Below, in pieces: positions 50,406 to 60,800 of a stretch of DNA of 64,000 nucleotides. The notes under the pieces are model-generated. The model saw only the letters and a program-made list of their open reading frames with translations, did no database searches and was not told where the DNA came from. Made by a program: the position numbers and the translations under genes. Origin of the DNA: an uncultured Siphonobacter sp. (GTDB lineage: Bacteria > Bacteroidota > Bacteroidia > Cytophagales > Spirosomataceae); the NCBI GenBank assembly GCA_913775095.1, contig CAJYIW010000008.1, positions 1 through 64,000 of the forward strand, in the 5' to 3' direction. Every line of letters begins with the position of its first letter. Positions within the stretch are counted from its first letter, which is position 1.

Positions 50406-50673
50406 TCTGATTTATAAAAGAAAATTGGGTGAGTATAGGCCCATACCCAGCAAATTTAAGGCATCGAGGGATAAATGCTTCATTTTAATGCGATTCCCCG
50501 GCAATTATTTGCTATAAATTGGTAGATAATCAGGATTAACACACTTCCTTTTCGTAAACCAAACTATCCTGATTTATTTTGTGTTGCCGACTAATATCAG
50601 TGCATAGATGACGCAGGACGGAGGAATCTGCTCATTGTTTCCCCATTCAACGTCCTCGATTCATTCAACATTC

Positions 50674-52794
50674 ATGAAAAAGTTAGTAGTATTATCTCTT
50701 TGGGTATGGACGGCCCTTGCGGCTCAGGCTCAGGTGGTCAAGCCCTACGCCCTGAAGTTTTCCCTTTCCAAAAACGATGTAAAGGTTGGCGAAACGGTAG
50801 ACGTGGTGGTTGAAGTGGACGTGAACAATGGCTGGCACATTTTCTCTCCCGACCAGGATCCCGACGTAGGTCCACTGCCGACGGTTATTAAACTGAAGAA
50901 AAGCGATGCCTATGAAACCGTAGGTAAATTCCGCACCACGAGTAAGCCCATTGAAAAAATGGACGAAATCTTCGACGGAAAAGTCCGCTTTTTTGAAGGA
51001 AAGCCTTCGTTTCGTCAGACCGTCAAAATTCTGAAAGAAGGAGCTAAAATTGAAGGAAGCATTGGTGGACAGGTTTGCCAGGACGATGGCTTATGTATTC
51101 CCATTAACGATGGCGATTTCAATCTTTCCAAACTGAAAGTAATTGCCGCCGCAGCTCCTGCCACTGACGTTCCTAAAACCGAAGAAGTAAAAACACCAGC
51201 GGTAGCTGCGAACACTCCGGCAGATACTACTTCAGCCCTCACTCCGGCAGTGTCCGCTACGGATACCGATACCGTAGTAGCGGAATCTGTTCCAGCTGCC
51301 GAAGCCGCAGTAACGCCAGAAAATGCTGATTCTGAGGATCAAAAAGGAGGCATTGGTTTTGGGGATGTGGTTTTAGCATTCCTGGCGGGCTTAGCCGCAG
51401 TAGCCATGCCCTGCGTGTACCCAATGATTCCCATGACGGTGGCCATGTTCACCAAACGCGTGGATTCGCGGGCGGAAGGCATGACCAAAGCTCTGTTTTA
51501 CGGGATCTCCATCATCCTGATTTTTGCTTTTTTCGGAACCCTGATCTCCGCCGTTTTCGGTAGTGGATTCGTGAACTTCATTAGTACCCACTGGATTCCC
51601 AACGTATTTATTTTCCTGATTTTCGTTCTCTTTTCGCTGTCATTTCTGGGAGCGTTCGAGCTGAATTTACCCAGTGCTTTTGTTAATAAAGTCGATGCTC
51701 AGGCCGATAAAGGCGGTTGGGGCGGTATCTTCTTCATGGCCTTTGCTCAGGCTCTGGTTTCGTTTTCCTGTACGGCTCCCATCGTTGGTACGGCGGCTAT
51801 TCTGGCCGCGAAAGGCAGCATCTGGGATTCGGCTTTACTGAACATCAGCTTCGGAACGGCTTTTGCCCTACCCTTCGTAATTGCGGCCTTCATCCCCAGT
51901 TTCCTGAAAACGATGCCCAAATCAGGCGGCTGGCTGAATACGCTGAAAGTGCAGTTAGGTTTTCTGGAATTAGCAATTGCCCTGAAATTCCTGAGTGTTC
52001 CCGATCAGACCTATCACTGGGGCTTACTGAACCGGGAAGTGTACCTGTCGCTCTGGATTGTGATTTTTGCTTTGATGGGTCTTAATCTTCTGGGTAAAGT
52101 ATTGATGTCGCACGACAGTCCGGTAGAACGCGTTTCGATTCCCCGGACTTTGTTTTCCATTGTCATTTTCGCCTTTGTGGTGTATCTGATTCCCGGCTTA
52201 TTTGGGGCTCCGCTGAAACCACTTTCGGGTTTATTACCTCCCGAAACTTCGCAGGAATTCAACCTGTACCATAACGCTCCTACGGCTCAGCAGGGAACGG
52301 GCAGTACCTTACCCGCCGGACGGAAACACGCCGATTTTCTGAAGTTACCCCACGGACTGGAAGGTTTCTTCGATTACAACGAAGGCATTGCCTATGCCAA
52401 ACAGGTGGGCAAGCCGGTATTCATCGACTTCACGGGTCACGGATGCGTCAATTGCCGGAAGATGGAAGAAACCGTCTGGAGTCAGCCGGAAGTGCTGAAA
52501 CGTTTACGCGAAGATTACATCATCATTTCGCTCTACGTGGATGATAAAACCGAGCTTCCCGAAAGCGAGCATTACGTTTCGAAGGTGGACGGAAAACCTA
52601 AAACGGCCATCGGTGACCAGAATCTGGACTTTGAAATTTCGAAGTATAACTTCAACGCCCAGCCTTTGTACGTATTAATCGATCCGAACAATGATGCTAC
52701 CCCACTGGTTAAAGCCGTCGCTTACGAACCGAATGTGGAGAAGTTTATTAGTTACCTCGACGAAGGAAAAGCGAAGTTCAATCAACAGAAGTAA
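50674..52794 (+). CDS. Thiol:disulfide interchange protein, DsbD/ScsB type
   Basis: A 706-residue protein moving electrons from cytoplasmic thioredoxin to the periplasm. The signal peptide is MKKLVVLSLWVWTALAAQAQ. An N-terminal DsbD-alpha-like domain spans residues 20-170, and a Pro/Ala/Thr/Glu linker spans 170-225. Eight helices follow with intramembrane cysteines in AAVAMPCVYPMIPMT and VSFSCTAPIVGTA. The C-terminal thioredoxin domain has Cys591-Val-Asn-Cys594 (GHGCVNCRKME). An in-frame ATG at 50608 would bury the signal peptide, so 50674 is chosen. All three redox modules are intact. Confidence 0.94.
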   Translation: MKKLVVLSLWVWTALAAQAQVVKPYALKFSLSKNDVKVGETVDVVVEVDVNNGWHIFSPDQDPDVGPLPTVIKLKKSDAYETVGKFRTTSKPIEKMDEIFDGKVRFFEGKPSFRQTVKILKEGAKIEGSIGGQVCQDDGLCIPINDGDFNLSKLKVIAAAAPATDVPKTEEVKTPAVAANTPADTTSALTPAVSATDTDTVVAESVPAAEAAVTPENADSEDQKGGIGFGDVVLAFLAGLAAVAMPCVYPMIPMTVAMFTKRVDSRAEGMTKALFYGISIILIFAFFGTLISAVFGSGFVNFISTHWIPNVFIFLIFVLFSLSFLGAFELNLPSAFVNKVDAQADKGGWGGIFFMAFAQALVSFSCTAPIVGTAAILAAKGSIWDSALLNISFGTAFALPFVIAAFIPSFLKTMPKSGGWLNTLKVQLGFLELAIALKFLSVPDQTYHWGLLNREVYLSLWIVIFALMGLNLLGKVLMSHDSPVERVSIPRTLFSIVIFAFVVYLIPGLFGAPLKPLSGLLPPETSQEFNLYHNAPTAQQGTGSTLPAGRKHADFLKLPHGLEGFFDYNEGIAYAKQVGKPVFIDFTGHGCVNCRKMEETVWSQPEVLKRLREDYIIISLYVDDKTELPESEHYVSKVDGKPKTAIGDQNLDFEISKYNFNAQPLYVLIDPNNDATPLVKAVAYEPNVEKFISYLDEGKAKFNQQK

Positions 52795-52797
52795 TAC

Positions 52798-52833
52798 GAA
52801 AAGCCATCCCGTTAAACGGATGGCTTTTTTTTG
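52798..52833 (+). terminator. Terminator of DsbD-type gene
   Basis: AAAGCCATCC/GGATGGCTTT stem (10 bp) with an 8-base loop and eight T. Confidence 0.9.
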
Positions 52834-52887
52834 GGGAGTAATGAAGCCTTTCCAGAAAGGACAAAAATAGGTGCTCAAACCCGAAGG

Positions 52888-52996
52888 CTGTCATTCAGAA
52901 CGAAACGAAGAACCTTACTGGCCTTTTGAGATATTTTCCAGTCACGAAGGTGATCTCCAGCCTAAGTAAGGTTTCTCCCTACGGTCGAGATGACAG
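52888..52996. repeat. Dispersed intergenic repeat, copy 2
   Basis: A 109-base gene-free element beginning CTGTCATTCAGAACGAAACG and ending GTCGAGATGACAG, so the ends are inverted repeats. It contains AAGAACCTTACT and its inverted counterpart AAGTAAGGTTTCT. It is related to 4924-5043. The surrounding 370 bases (52795-53167) hold no gene. Confidence 0.65.
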
Positions 52997-53167
52997 TTTG
53001 AGATGTCCTCTGCATTATAGTAAAGTCCAGCGACTGCAAATTTTAGCCAGTCCTTTATGCTTCATTGCTGACCACTGATTTACCTTTGGATCTAATAAAT
53101 AGGTTTCGAGAACCATTAGGAGGGCGTAACGCTCAACTCTAAACCCAAAACTCTAAACGCAGGAAAG

Positions 53168-53740
53168 ATGCAATTAGTCGTCGCTACCAATAACCGTCAT
53201 AAACTGGACGAAATTCAGGCCTTTTTAGGAGATCGTTTTCAACTGAAAACACTGGCTGATATTGATTGTACGGAAGAACTTCCCGAAAACGGTCGAACCC
53301 TGGAAGCTAATTCACTGGAAAAAACCAGGTATCTGGCTGACTACTATAACGTAGACTGCTTCGGAGATGATACCGGACTGGAGATTACGGCCCTGAACGG
53401 TGAACCCGGCGTTGATTCGGCTTTTTATTCCGGTTCGCGGGATGCTCAGGCCAATATGCAGAAAGTGCTCACTCAGCTGGAAGGCGTAAGCGACCGTTCG
53501 GCTCGTTTTCGTACAGTCATTACCCTGATTATTCAGGAAGAAATCTACCAGTTTGAAGGAATCGTGGAAGGAACCATTCTGGATGCTCCCCGGGGCGATC
53601 ATGGCTTTGGCTATGACCCGATTTTCCAGCCGGAAGGCTTTGATCGCAGTTTTGGCGAAATGACTATGGAAGAAAAAAACGCCATTAATCACCGGACCCG
53701 AGCAGTCGCAAAGATGGTAGAGTTTTTGACGACGGTGTAA
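53168..53740 (+). CDS. rdgB: Non-canonical purine NTP pyrophosphatase (Ham1/RdgB)
   Basis: It hydrolyses ITP, dITP and XTP to keep deaminated purines out of nucleic acids. The 190 residues show the N-terminal VVATNNRHKLDEI substrate loop (residues 4-16) and the FGDDTGLEITALNGEPGVDSAFYSG catalytic segment. FRTVITLI, the GFGYDPIFQPEGFDRSFGEM loop and INHRTRA near the C-terminus complete the family pattern. It has normal length, and a large double hairpin follows. Confidence 0.96.
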   Translation: MQLVVATNNRHKLDEIQAFLGDRFQLKTLADIDCTEELPENGRTLEANSLEKTRYLADYYNVDCFGDDTGLEITALNGEPGVDSAFYSGSRDAQANMQKVLTQLEGVSDRSARFRTVITLIIQEEIYQFEGIVEGTILDAPRGDHGFGYDPIFQPEGFDRSFGEMTMEEKNAINHRTRAVAKMVEFLTTV

Positions 53741-53748
53741 GGCAAGGT

Positions 53749-53859
53749 ATCGCTGCCAGCTTTTCTGCTGGCAGCATTGTAGGCTTAACCTGAAATCAGT
53801 TGACTCCTTCCTTCGGGTTACTCCATAAAAAAGCTGCCAGCAGAAAAGCTGGCAGCGAT
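53749..53859. repeat. 27-bp perfect inverted repeat with self-complementary arms
   Basis: Left arm 53749-53775 and right arm 53833-53859 are exact reverse complements. Each arm also folds on itself (GCTGCCAGC-TTTTCT-GCTGGCAGC), giving either two 9-bp hairpins or one 27-bp stem. It lies between convergent rdgB and the MCE gene, followed by TTTT on the plus side. It works as a terminator region, and the 57-base spacer is unexplained. Confidence 0.8.
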
Positions 53860-53911
53860 CTTTTAAAGGCTATTTTGCGACTCACAACAACAATCAACCA
53901 ATAACCAACAA

Positions 53912-54871
53912 CTATTTCTCCCCATTCCCGAGCGTATCGCCAGCGGCTTTTTTGCCTTTCTTTCCCCCACCAAACACTGAGAAATGAACATACCGTTTGG
54001 GTTGCTGACGCAGATCTACCAGTAGCTTATCCAAATCCCGCATGGACTGGTTCATGTTGTTATACAACTGATCGTCTTTCAGGAGTTTTCCGGCGGTTCC
54101 CTGCCCTTCTTTCAACGATTGTAACATCGCCTGTAGCTCCGATACGGTTTGATTGGCTTTGGTCACCGTTTGACCGAGGCGAAGGGCATTCAGTGAATCC
54201 GTAAACGTATTCGCTTTCGCCATAATGGGCTGAATACTTTTCTCCGTCTCTACCAGTTGAGCCGATAACTTACTCAGGTTGGTGGTAATACCCGTCAGAT
54301 TTCTGCGGTTTTCATTAATCGTAGCCCGCAGAGCCAGACCCGTTTCATCCACATTGGTCAGTAACTGATTCAGGACGTCTCCCGTCTGTTTGAATCGGGA
54401 AACCACTACGTTCAGATTTCGAATCAGCGAATCGGCATCCGTCATGATGGGTAGAGCCTTGTCCTGTAAAGCGGCCGTTAAGCCTGCCTGCTTGTTTCCT
54501 TTGAGCGTATCGCCGGCGGTAATGGCAGAACCTTTTCCAATCTGGAGTTGAATGACCTTTCCGCCAATCAGCCCATTATCGCCCAATAAAGCTACGGTAT
54601 TCGTAGTCAGAGGAATATCCTGATCAAGGGTGAGCGTAACCAGAATTTTATTATTCTGATCCGTAAGAATCCGGGTTTCCTTCACACGACCTACGGCCAC
54701 ACCGTTCAGCATGATCTGGTTGGCCGAAGTAAGTCCGTCCACACTATCATAGAGAACGTAATAATCCCGGGCACTAGAAAACAGATCGGACCCTTTCAGA
54801 AAGTTGAATCCGAAGTATAAAATGACCCCTGAGACCAGGGTCATGATTCCAACTTTTATTTCTTTAGACAT
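53912..54871 (-). CDS. MlaD/MCE family lipid-transport protein
   Basis: A 319-residue protein with an N-terminal transmembrane anchor (VGIMTLVSGVILYFGFNFL). An MCE domain spans about 35-120 (YYVLYDSVDGLTSANQIMLNGVAVGRVKETRIL). A long helical periplasmic region with repeated leucine/asparagine heptads (120-300) ends in a Gly/Lys tail. In Gram-negative bacteria MlaD-type proteins form hexameric tunnels with an MlaE/MlaF ABC transporter that moves phospholipids between membranes. No mlaE or mlaF is within the window on this side, so the partner genes lie elsewhere. Confidence 0.9.
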   Translation of the reverse strand: MSKEIKVGIMTLVSGVILYFGFNFLKGSDLFSSARDYYVLYDSVDGLTSANQIMLNGVAVGRVKETRILTDQNNKILVTLTLDQDIPLTTNTVALLGDNGLIGGKVIQLQIGKGSAITAGDTLKGNKQAGLTAALQDKALPIMTDADSLIRNLNVVVSRFKQTGDVLNQLLTNVDETGLALRATINENRRNLTGITTNLSKLSAQLVETEKSIQPIMAKANTFTDSLNALRLGQTVTKANQTVSELQAMLQSLKEGQGTAGKLLKDDQLYNNMNQSMRDLDKLLVDLRQQPKRYVHFSVFGGGKKGKKAAGDTLGNGEK

Positions 54872-55024
54872 GGCTTTTCCAAATGTTCAGTGAACAATAG
54901 TCAGTACTCAGGCAGAAGGTTTTTGTATGCAATACTGACTATCCAGACAGAAAACTCCCAAAAGTAGCCCATAACGGGGAAATTGCAGAATAGGATTCTA
55001 AAAACACTGAGCCAGACCTCAGGA

Positions 55025-55056
55025 TTTGGCAAGCTTAGCTTTCCGGTGTACCTTTG
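55025..55056 (+). promoter_or_regulatory. glyA promoter
   Basis: TTTG (55025-55028), a 20-base spacer and TACCTTTG (55049-55056): an excellent match to the Bacteroidota consensus. It predicts a start near 55060 and a leader of about 97 bases. Confidence 0.75.
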
Positions 55057-55156
55057 TCCTTCTTTGTTAGTTGAGCCTTTTCTGAAAAGTCAATAAACTG
55101 ACAATCAGATTAATTTAGCGAACAAATCTACCATTTACATAACCTGCTTTATAGCC

Positions 55157-56452
55157 ATGTCAACGGTTACCGCTTCCCGCATTGAACGCGACACCCAACT
55201 TTTCGATCTTATTGAGAAAGAAGCTCATCGCCAGGAGTATGGCATTGAGTTGATCGCTTCTGAGAACTTCACATCCAAGCAAGTGATGGAAGCTCAGGGC
55301 AGTGTATTAACGAATAAATACGCTGAAGGTCTTCCCGGTAAACGTTATTACGGCGGATGCGAAGTGGTAGACCAGGTTGAACAACTGGCTATTGACCGGG
55401 CGAAAGAATTATTCGGAGCGAGCTGGGCCAACGTGCAGCCTCACTCGGGTGCTCAGGCTAACGCAGCCGTTTTCCTGTCATTCCTGAATCCTGGTGATAA
55501 AATCCTTGGCTTCAGTCTGGCTCACGGCGGTCACCTTTCTCACGGTTCTCCCGTCAACTTCTCGGGTAAATATTTTCAGCCTTCTTTCTACGGTGTAGAA
55601 CAGGAATCCGGTCTGATCGACTGGGATAAAGTAGAAGAAACCGCCTTACGCGAGCGTCCCCGCCTGCTGATCTGCGGTGCATCGGCTTACTCTCGTGACT
55701 GGGATTACGTTCGTCTGCGTGCCATTGCTGATCAGGTAGGTGCTTTATTACTAGCGGATATTTCTCACCCTTCGGCTCTGATTGCCAAAGGTCTGTTGAA
55801 TAACCCCATGGAACATTGCCACATCGTAACGACGACGACACACAAAACGCTGCGTGGCCCTCGCGGTGGTCTGATTCTGGTGGGTAAAGATTTCGAAAAT
55901 CCTTTCGGTATTACCACGCCTAAAGGTGACATCCGTACGATGAGCAGCCTGCTGGATTCTGCCGTATTCCCCGGCACCCAGGGCGGCCCATTAGAGCACG
56001 TCATTGCGGCCAAAGCCGTAGCTTTCGGTGAAGCTCTGACGGAAGAATTTGGCGAATACGCCGTTCAGGTGAAAAAGAATGCTCAGGTAATGGCTCAGGC
56101 CTTTATCGAAAAAGGGTATCAAATCAGCTCCGGCGGAACGGATAACCACCTGATGCTGATTGACCTTCGCCCCAAAGGCTGGACGGGTAAACTGGCTGAA
56201 AATACGCTGATCAAGGCCGATATTACGGTTAACAAAAACATGGTTCCTTTCGATGACAAGTCTCCTTTCGTTACTTCCGGTATGCGGGTAGGAACGGCGG
56301 CCATGACGACCCGCGGTCTGAAAGAGAACGATATGTTACAAATCGTAGAGTGGATTGACGACGTGTTAACCCATAACGAAAACGAAAGCTACATCGCTGA
56401 AGTGAAGAAAAAGGTAAATGCCTGGACTGAAAACTTCCCGCTGTACCGTTAA
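55157..56452 (+). CDS. glyA: Serine hydroxymethyltransferase
   Basis: It interconverts serine and glycine with tetrahydrofolate, the main entry of one-carbon units. The 431 residues show the N-terminal [39 protein letters not shown] and [20 protein letters not shown]. The PLP-binding Lys230 lies in [11 protein letters not shown], and [16 protein letters not shown] is near the C-terminus. The start ATG at 55157 follows a consensus promoter and a 97-base leader in which I see no riboswitch. A terminator follows at 56472-56540. Confidence 0.97.
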   Translation: MSTVTASRIERDTQLFDLIEKEAHRQEYGIELIASENFTSKQVMEAQGSVLTNKYAEGLPGKRYYGGCEVVDQVEQLAIDRAKELFGASWANVQPHSGAQANAAVFLSFLNPGDKILGFSLAHGGHLSHGSPVNFSGKYFQPSFYGVEQESGLIDWDKVEETALRERPRLLICGASAYSRDWDYVRLRAIADQVGALLLADISHPSALIAKGLLNNPMEHCHIVTTTTHKTLRGPRGGLILVGKDFENPFGITTPKGDIRTMSSLLDSAVFPGTQGGPLEHVIAAKAVAFGEALTEEFGEYAVQVKKNAQVMAQAFIEKGYQISSGGTDNHLMLIDLRPKGWTGKLAENTLIKADITVNKNMVPFDDKSPFVTSGMRVGTAAMTTRGLKENDMLQIVEWIDDVLTHNENESYIAEVKKKVNAWTENFPLYR

Positions 56453-56471
56453 TTAAAATACATTAAGGTTG

Positions 56472-56540
56472 AAGATCGTTTGAAACAGTTTTAAAGCTTT
56501 GAAGTTTCCCTTCAAGCAACTGCTTCAAACGATCTTTTTT
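56472..56540 (+). terminator. Terminator of glyA
   Basis: AAGATCGTTTGAA/TTCAAACGATCTT stem (13 bp) extended by inner CAGTT/AACTG pairing, followed by TTTTTT. Confidence 0.85.
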
Positions 56541-56655
56541 ATGAAAGAACAAAAAATCGGTAGACAAAGGTTGAAGAGTTGAGTTCCGATTTATTACTTT
56601 ACTCTTTTGAACCTTACTGGAGCCGAACATTTTATTCATATTTAACAATTATACA

Positions 56656-57546
56656 ATGCCTCTGGATCAACCTTGGGACGAGAATGAAGAAGAAGCGGGC
56701 GGTGAGATGACCTTCATTGAACATTTGGAGGAACTTCGCTGGCACATCATCCGGGCACTCGCGGCAATTATCGTCTTTACCGTTCTTGCTTTTGCTTTTC
56801 GTAATGAACTCTGGAACGGTATCATTCTGGCTCCCAGCCGACCTGATTTCTGGACCTATCGCAAACTTTGTGACTTAGCCCAGCTTGTTAATGCTCCCGA
56901 CTTGTGCGTTCAGAAAATTGATTTTACGTTAATCAATCGGGAAATGACGGGTCAGTTTATGATGGCCATTACGTATTCTTTTTTTATTGGCTTGTCACTG
57001 GCTTTCCCCTATGCATTCTGGGAACTGTGGCGGTTCATTAAACCTGGTCTGCGGGATGTAGAAATCAGTGCCTCGCGGGGCTCAGTATTTTGGGTAACAC
57101 TCCTGTTTTTTTGCGGTGTTTCTTTTGGTTATTACGTAGTAAGCCCACTGGCTATTAACTTTCTTGTGGACTTCAAGATTGACGAATCCATTCAAAATCA
57201 AGTGGATATCTCGTCTTACGTCAGTTTGTTGGTAATGATGGTATTGGCTTGTGGAATAACCTTCCAGTTGCCGATGATCATCTTTGTTCTTTCGCAGGTA
57301 GGTGTAATAACCCCAAAATTCATGCGGGAGTATCGCAAGCATGCGTTCATCATAATCCTGATCATCGCGGCCATTATTACTCCTTCTCCAGATATTTTTA
57401 GTCAGTTACTGGTTACGGCACCTTTATTATTACTCTACGAAATCAGTATTTTCGTTTCGGCCCGGGTTAATAACAAACGTGAAAAAGCCCGGTTAGCCAG
57501 CGAGATTGCGGGAGAAAATGAAGCCCGGTTCAAGAATAACAACTAG
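56656..57546 (+). CDS. tatC: Sec-independent protein translocase TatC
   Basis: The core signal-peptide receptor of the twin-arginine system, which exports folded proteins. The 296 residues show the signature MTFIEHLEELRWHIIRALAAII (residues 18-39) and six helices. The conserved FAYAFWELWRFIKPGLRDVE-like segment (AFPYAFWELWRFIKPGL) and the late ITPSPDIFSQLLVTAPLLLLYEISI are also present. The Tat-signal proteins at 5150 and 6678 are likely clients. tatA is not adjacent. Confidence 0.96.
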   Translation: MPLDQPWDENEEEAGGEMTFIEHLEELRWHIIRALAAIIVFTVLAFAFRNELWNGIILAPSRPDFWTYRKLCDLAQLVNAPDLCVQKIDFTLINREMTGQFMMAITYSFFIGLSLAFPYAFWELWRFIKPGLRDVEISASRGSVFWVTLLFFCGVSFGYYVVSPLAINFLVDFKIDESIQNQVDISSYVSLLVMMVLACGITFQLPMIIFVLSQVGVITPKFMREYRKHAFIIILIIAAIITPSPDIFSQLLVTAPLLLLYEISIFVSARVNNKREKARLASEIAGENEARFKNNN

Positions 57547-57841
57547 GTAGGAAGCCTCTGAGAAATCAGGGGCTTTTTTTTGAAGTACCCATACCCAGAT
57601 TTCATCGTTGCGTAAGAGTCTTACCCGTTCCTCTCCTGTATCATCCAGCGTACGTTTGCTTACTTGATCACTCACAGGCTGGACTTCTGATCTGCTCCCG
57701 TTCGATGAACAGTCCCCGCGATAAAGTCTTTACCTTCGCTTTCTTTCAAAAAGAATCGTATTCAGGTTTTTACCGGTGGAAACCTGCGACGTCTCACCTA
57801 CTTTTAACGTACTGTATTCTGAATGATAATCCCCGCAGGAA
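57547..57841. other. Terminator plus gene-free spacer
   Basis: A hairpin AAGCCTCTGA/TCAGGGGCTT with eight T (57552-57581) ends tatC. The remaining 260 bases contain short minus-strand open frames with partly coding-like composition but no credible start or length, perhaps a decayed gene. Confidence 0.5.
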
Positions 57842-60800
57842 ATGAAAAACTATATACTGGTCTTACTCGGATCGTTTGTCCTCTATCCTGCTCTGGCTCA
57901 GAAACCCCTTTATTCTAATAACCGGATACATCTTCTGAGAAATTCCGCCCGCCAACTGGCCGATCAGGAGAAGTCTTCCTATACAAAGGCCCTGGATGTC
58001 GTTTCCAAACGTGGCTGGTTTGTCGAACGATTGCATGCCAACGGCCGCCGGATCAAACTACAGGGACTCGATGCTCAGGGGGAACCTGTCTATCTGGGCA
58101 CCTTTTCAAACCTGACTGCCGCTGCAACCACCCGTACCAACGCCCTGCACAGCGGTGGAAGTCTGGGCTTAAGTCTTACCGGAGGGAGCTCCGTAATGAG
58201 TGGGCGTCTGGGAGTTTGGGACGGCGGAGCGGTTCGATCCGATCACGTAGAATACTCGGGACGGGTCACTCAGGTGGATAACGTTACGACGCTCAGCTCC
58301 CACGCTACGCACGTCGCCGGAACCATGGTTGCCAGCGGGGTAAATCCGGTGGCCAAAGGTATGGCCCCGGGGGCTTCGCTTCGGGCCTGGGATTTTACCA
58401 GTGATGTTTCTGAAATGACTGCGGCCGCTTCGGGCTTGCTGGTTTCCAATCACTCGTACGGACAACTGGCCGGATGGCAACTGGATGAAGACGGTACGAC
58501 CTGGCGTTGGTACGGCACGGATGCCGTCAGCGAAACCGAGGATTACAAATTTGGCTTTTACAATTCCAATGCTCAGTCACTGGATCGAATCGCCGTGAAC
58601 GCTCCCTATTATCTGATTTGCTTTGCGGCAGGAAATGACCGGGATCCCAACGGAACGAATAAACCCGCCGATGGAGCTTCTTACACCATCGGTTCAGGTT
58701 CGACGACGAGTACGAAAGTCCGTAAGAGTAACGGTTCTTTTGATAATATTCCCACCTACGCCACCGCCAAAAATATTCTGACCGTGGGAGCCGTATATGG
58801 CTTACCTCAAGGGTATAATCAGTCTTCCGATGTTCAGCTGGCTTCGTTTAGCAATGCTGGTCCTACCGACGACGGTCGCATTAAGCCTGATCTTGTTGGC
58901 GATGGCGTCAACGTTCTTTCTTCGACCTCATCAGCCCGGGATGCCTACGCTACCCTTTCGGGTACTTCGATGGCTACGCCTAATGTTTCGGGAAGCTTGT
59001 TCCTGTTGCAGGAGCTTTACAGTCAGCAGCATAGTAATCAGTTCATGCGTTCGTCCACCCTGAAAGGATTAGTTATCCACACGGCTGACGAGGCCGGGAA
59101 CGCTGGCCCGGATTATAGCTATGGCTGGGGATTATTAAACGTAGAGAAAGCAGCCCGGGTCATTCTTAATCAGGACAAGAGTTATTCGATCAGCGAACGC
59201 GAGTTAACCTCAGGACAAACCTATACGCAATCGGTTATTGCTTCGGGAAAAGGTCCATTGGTCATTACCATAGCCTGGACGGATCCGGAAGCGACTCCAT
59301 TAACGATTAATGCGGCTGCCCTGAATAATCGCACGCCACGGTTGGTAAACGACCTGGATATCCGGGTTTCGGACGGTACGACCACCAGTCTTCCCTACCT
59401 CCTCGATCCGGAAAATCCGACAGCTCTGGCAACCCGTGGGGATAATATCCGTGATAATGTTGAACAGATTTTCATTGCTAACCCCGTGCCCGGCCGGACT
59501 TATACCGTCACTGTTTCTCACAAAAACAGCTTATCCGCCCCGCAGTCGTACGGTTTGATTATGAGCGGCATCGGTGGAACGGCCTACTGCCCGGCTCTGG
59601 CAACGAATACGAATGTGAGTAACCTCAGTAAAGTCATTTTCGGAGGCGTTAACACTCCCTTACCCCAGGGCTGTTCGGGCAATCAGGTCTACGCGGATCC
59701 CATCGCGGAAGCAGCCGCGGGTCAGACGATTCCCTACGAACTTACGGTAACGAATTGTAATGGAGTCAGTACCGGTAAAACCGTAAAACTCTTCGCGGAC
59801 TGGAATCTGGACGGTGATTTTGAAGACACCAATGAAACCCTGGGAACTTCGTCCGTTTTACAAAGCGGCGGTATTTTCAGCGGAACGGTTACCATTCCAT
59901 CGGGCGTGATCGCCGGGCAGATGATCCCGCTGCGAATCATTACGAAAGAAGGTACGGAAGCCATTACAGCCTGTGGAAATTATACCGCCGGACAAACGCA
60001 GCAATACGCCATGAAAATAGTTACCCCGGCCAAAGACGTGGGCATTACGGCCTTGCTGTCCCCGGAAGCTAATTTCTGTGCCGGTGGTGCCAGCCGCGTT
60101 CAGGTAACGGTGAAGAATTTGGGTACTCAAACCCAATCCTCGGTTCCCATCACAGCTGTGATTAAGGACGGTAATACAACCATAGCCACCCTTTCCGGTC
60201 AGACCAGTATTAATGCTTTTCAGCAGAAAAATATATGGTTAACGGGGACGTTCACTCCCGAAGCCAGCAGGACTTACAGCATTAGCGTTTCCACCGCCCT
60301 GCCCGGAGATCAGCAGGCTGGTAACGACGGTCTCACCCAAACGCGAACGAGTGCCGCTCTGGTTAGGCCTATAGCCACGGCTCAAACCTGCGGAACGGAT
60401 GCTAAAGTAACCCTGCGAAATTCAGCCTCCGGTACGGCTTTCTGGTATGACTCGCCCAATGGAGGTAACTTACTAGCCATCGGCAATGCTACCTCTCTGG
60501 CTCAGAAACCTGCTTCCGGCACCGTCTATGTTAGTTTGAATGAATTCAGTGGAAGGGTTGGGCCCGCCAACAAATCCATCTATCCGGGCGGTGGTTACAA
60601 TCAGTTTACGCCTGCCATTACCGTTCATGCCGATATTGCCGTGGTGCTGGAAAGTGCTCGGTTGTACATCGGCAATCCCGGGACGATTACTTTTTCAGTC
60701 GTAAACACTTCAGGAAACACCGTCTCGAGTGTAACGCTGGACGTGACGGCTACCCGAAATCCGGCAGCAGCGGATGCCAGCACGGACGATGCCGCGGACC

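Noticed and set aside
50406-50607. yybP-ykoY manganese riboswitch upstream of the TerC-family gene
   Set aside because: I looked for the conserved loops on the minus strand and found only a weak GGGTATG hairpin without the motif.
55060-55156. Glycine or tetrahydrofolate riboswitch in the glyA leader
   Set aside because: The 97-base leader is AT-rich without the conserved cores or stable stems.
57493-57675. Minus-strand 60-codon frame after tatC
   Set aside because: It starts at GTG, overlaps the tatC 3' end and its terminator, and has no conserved features. At most it is a decayed gene.
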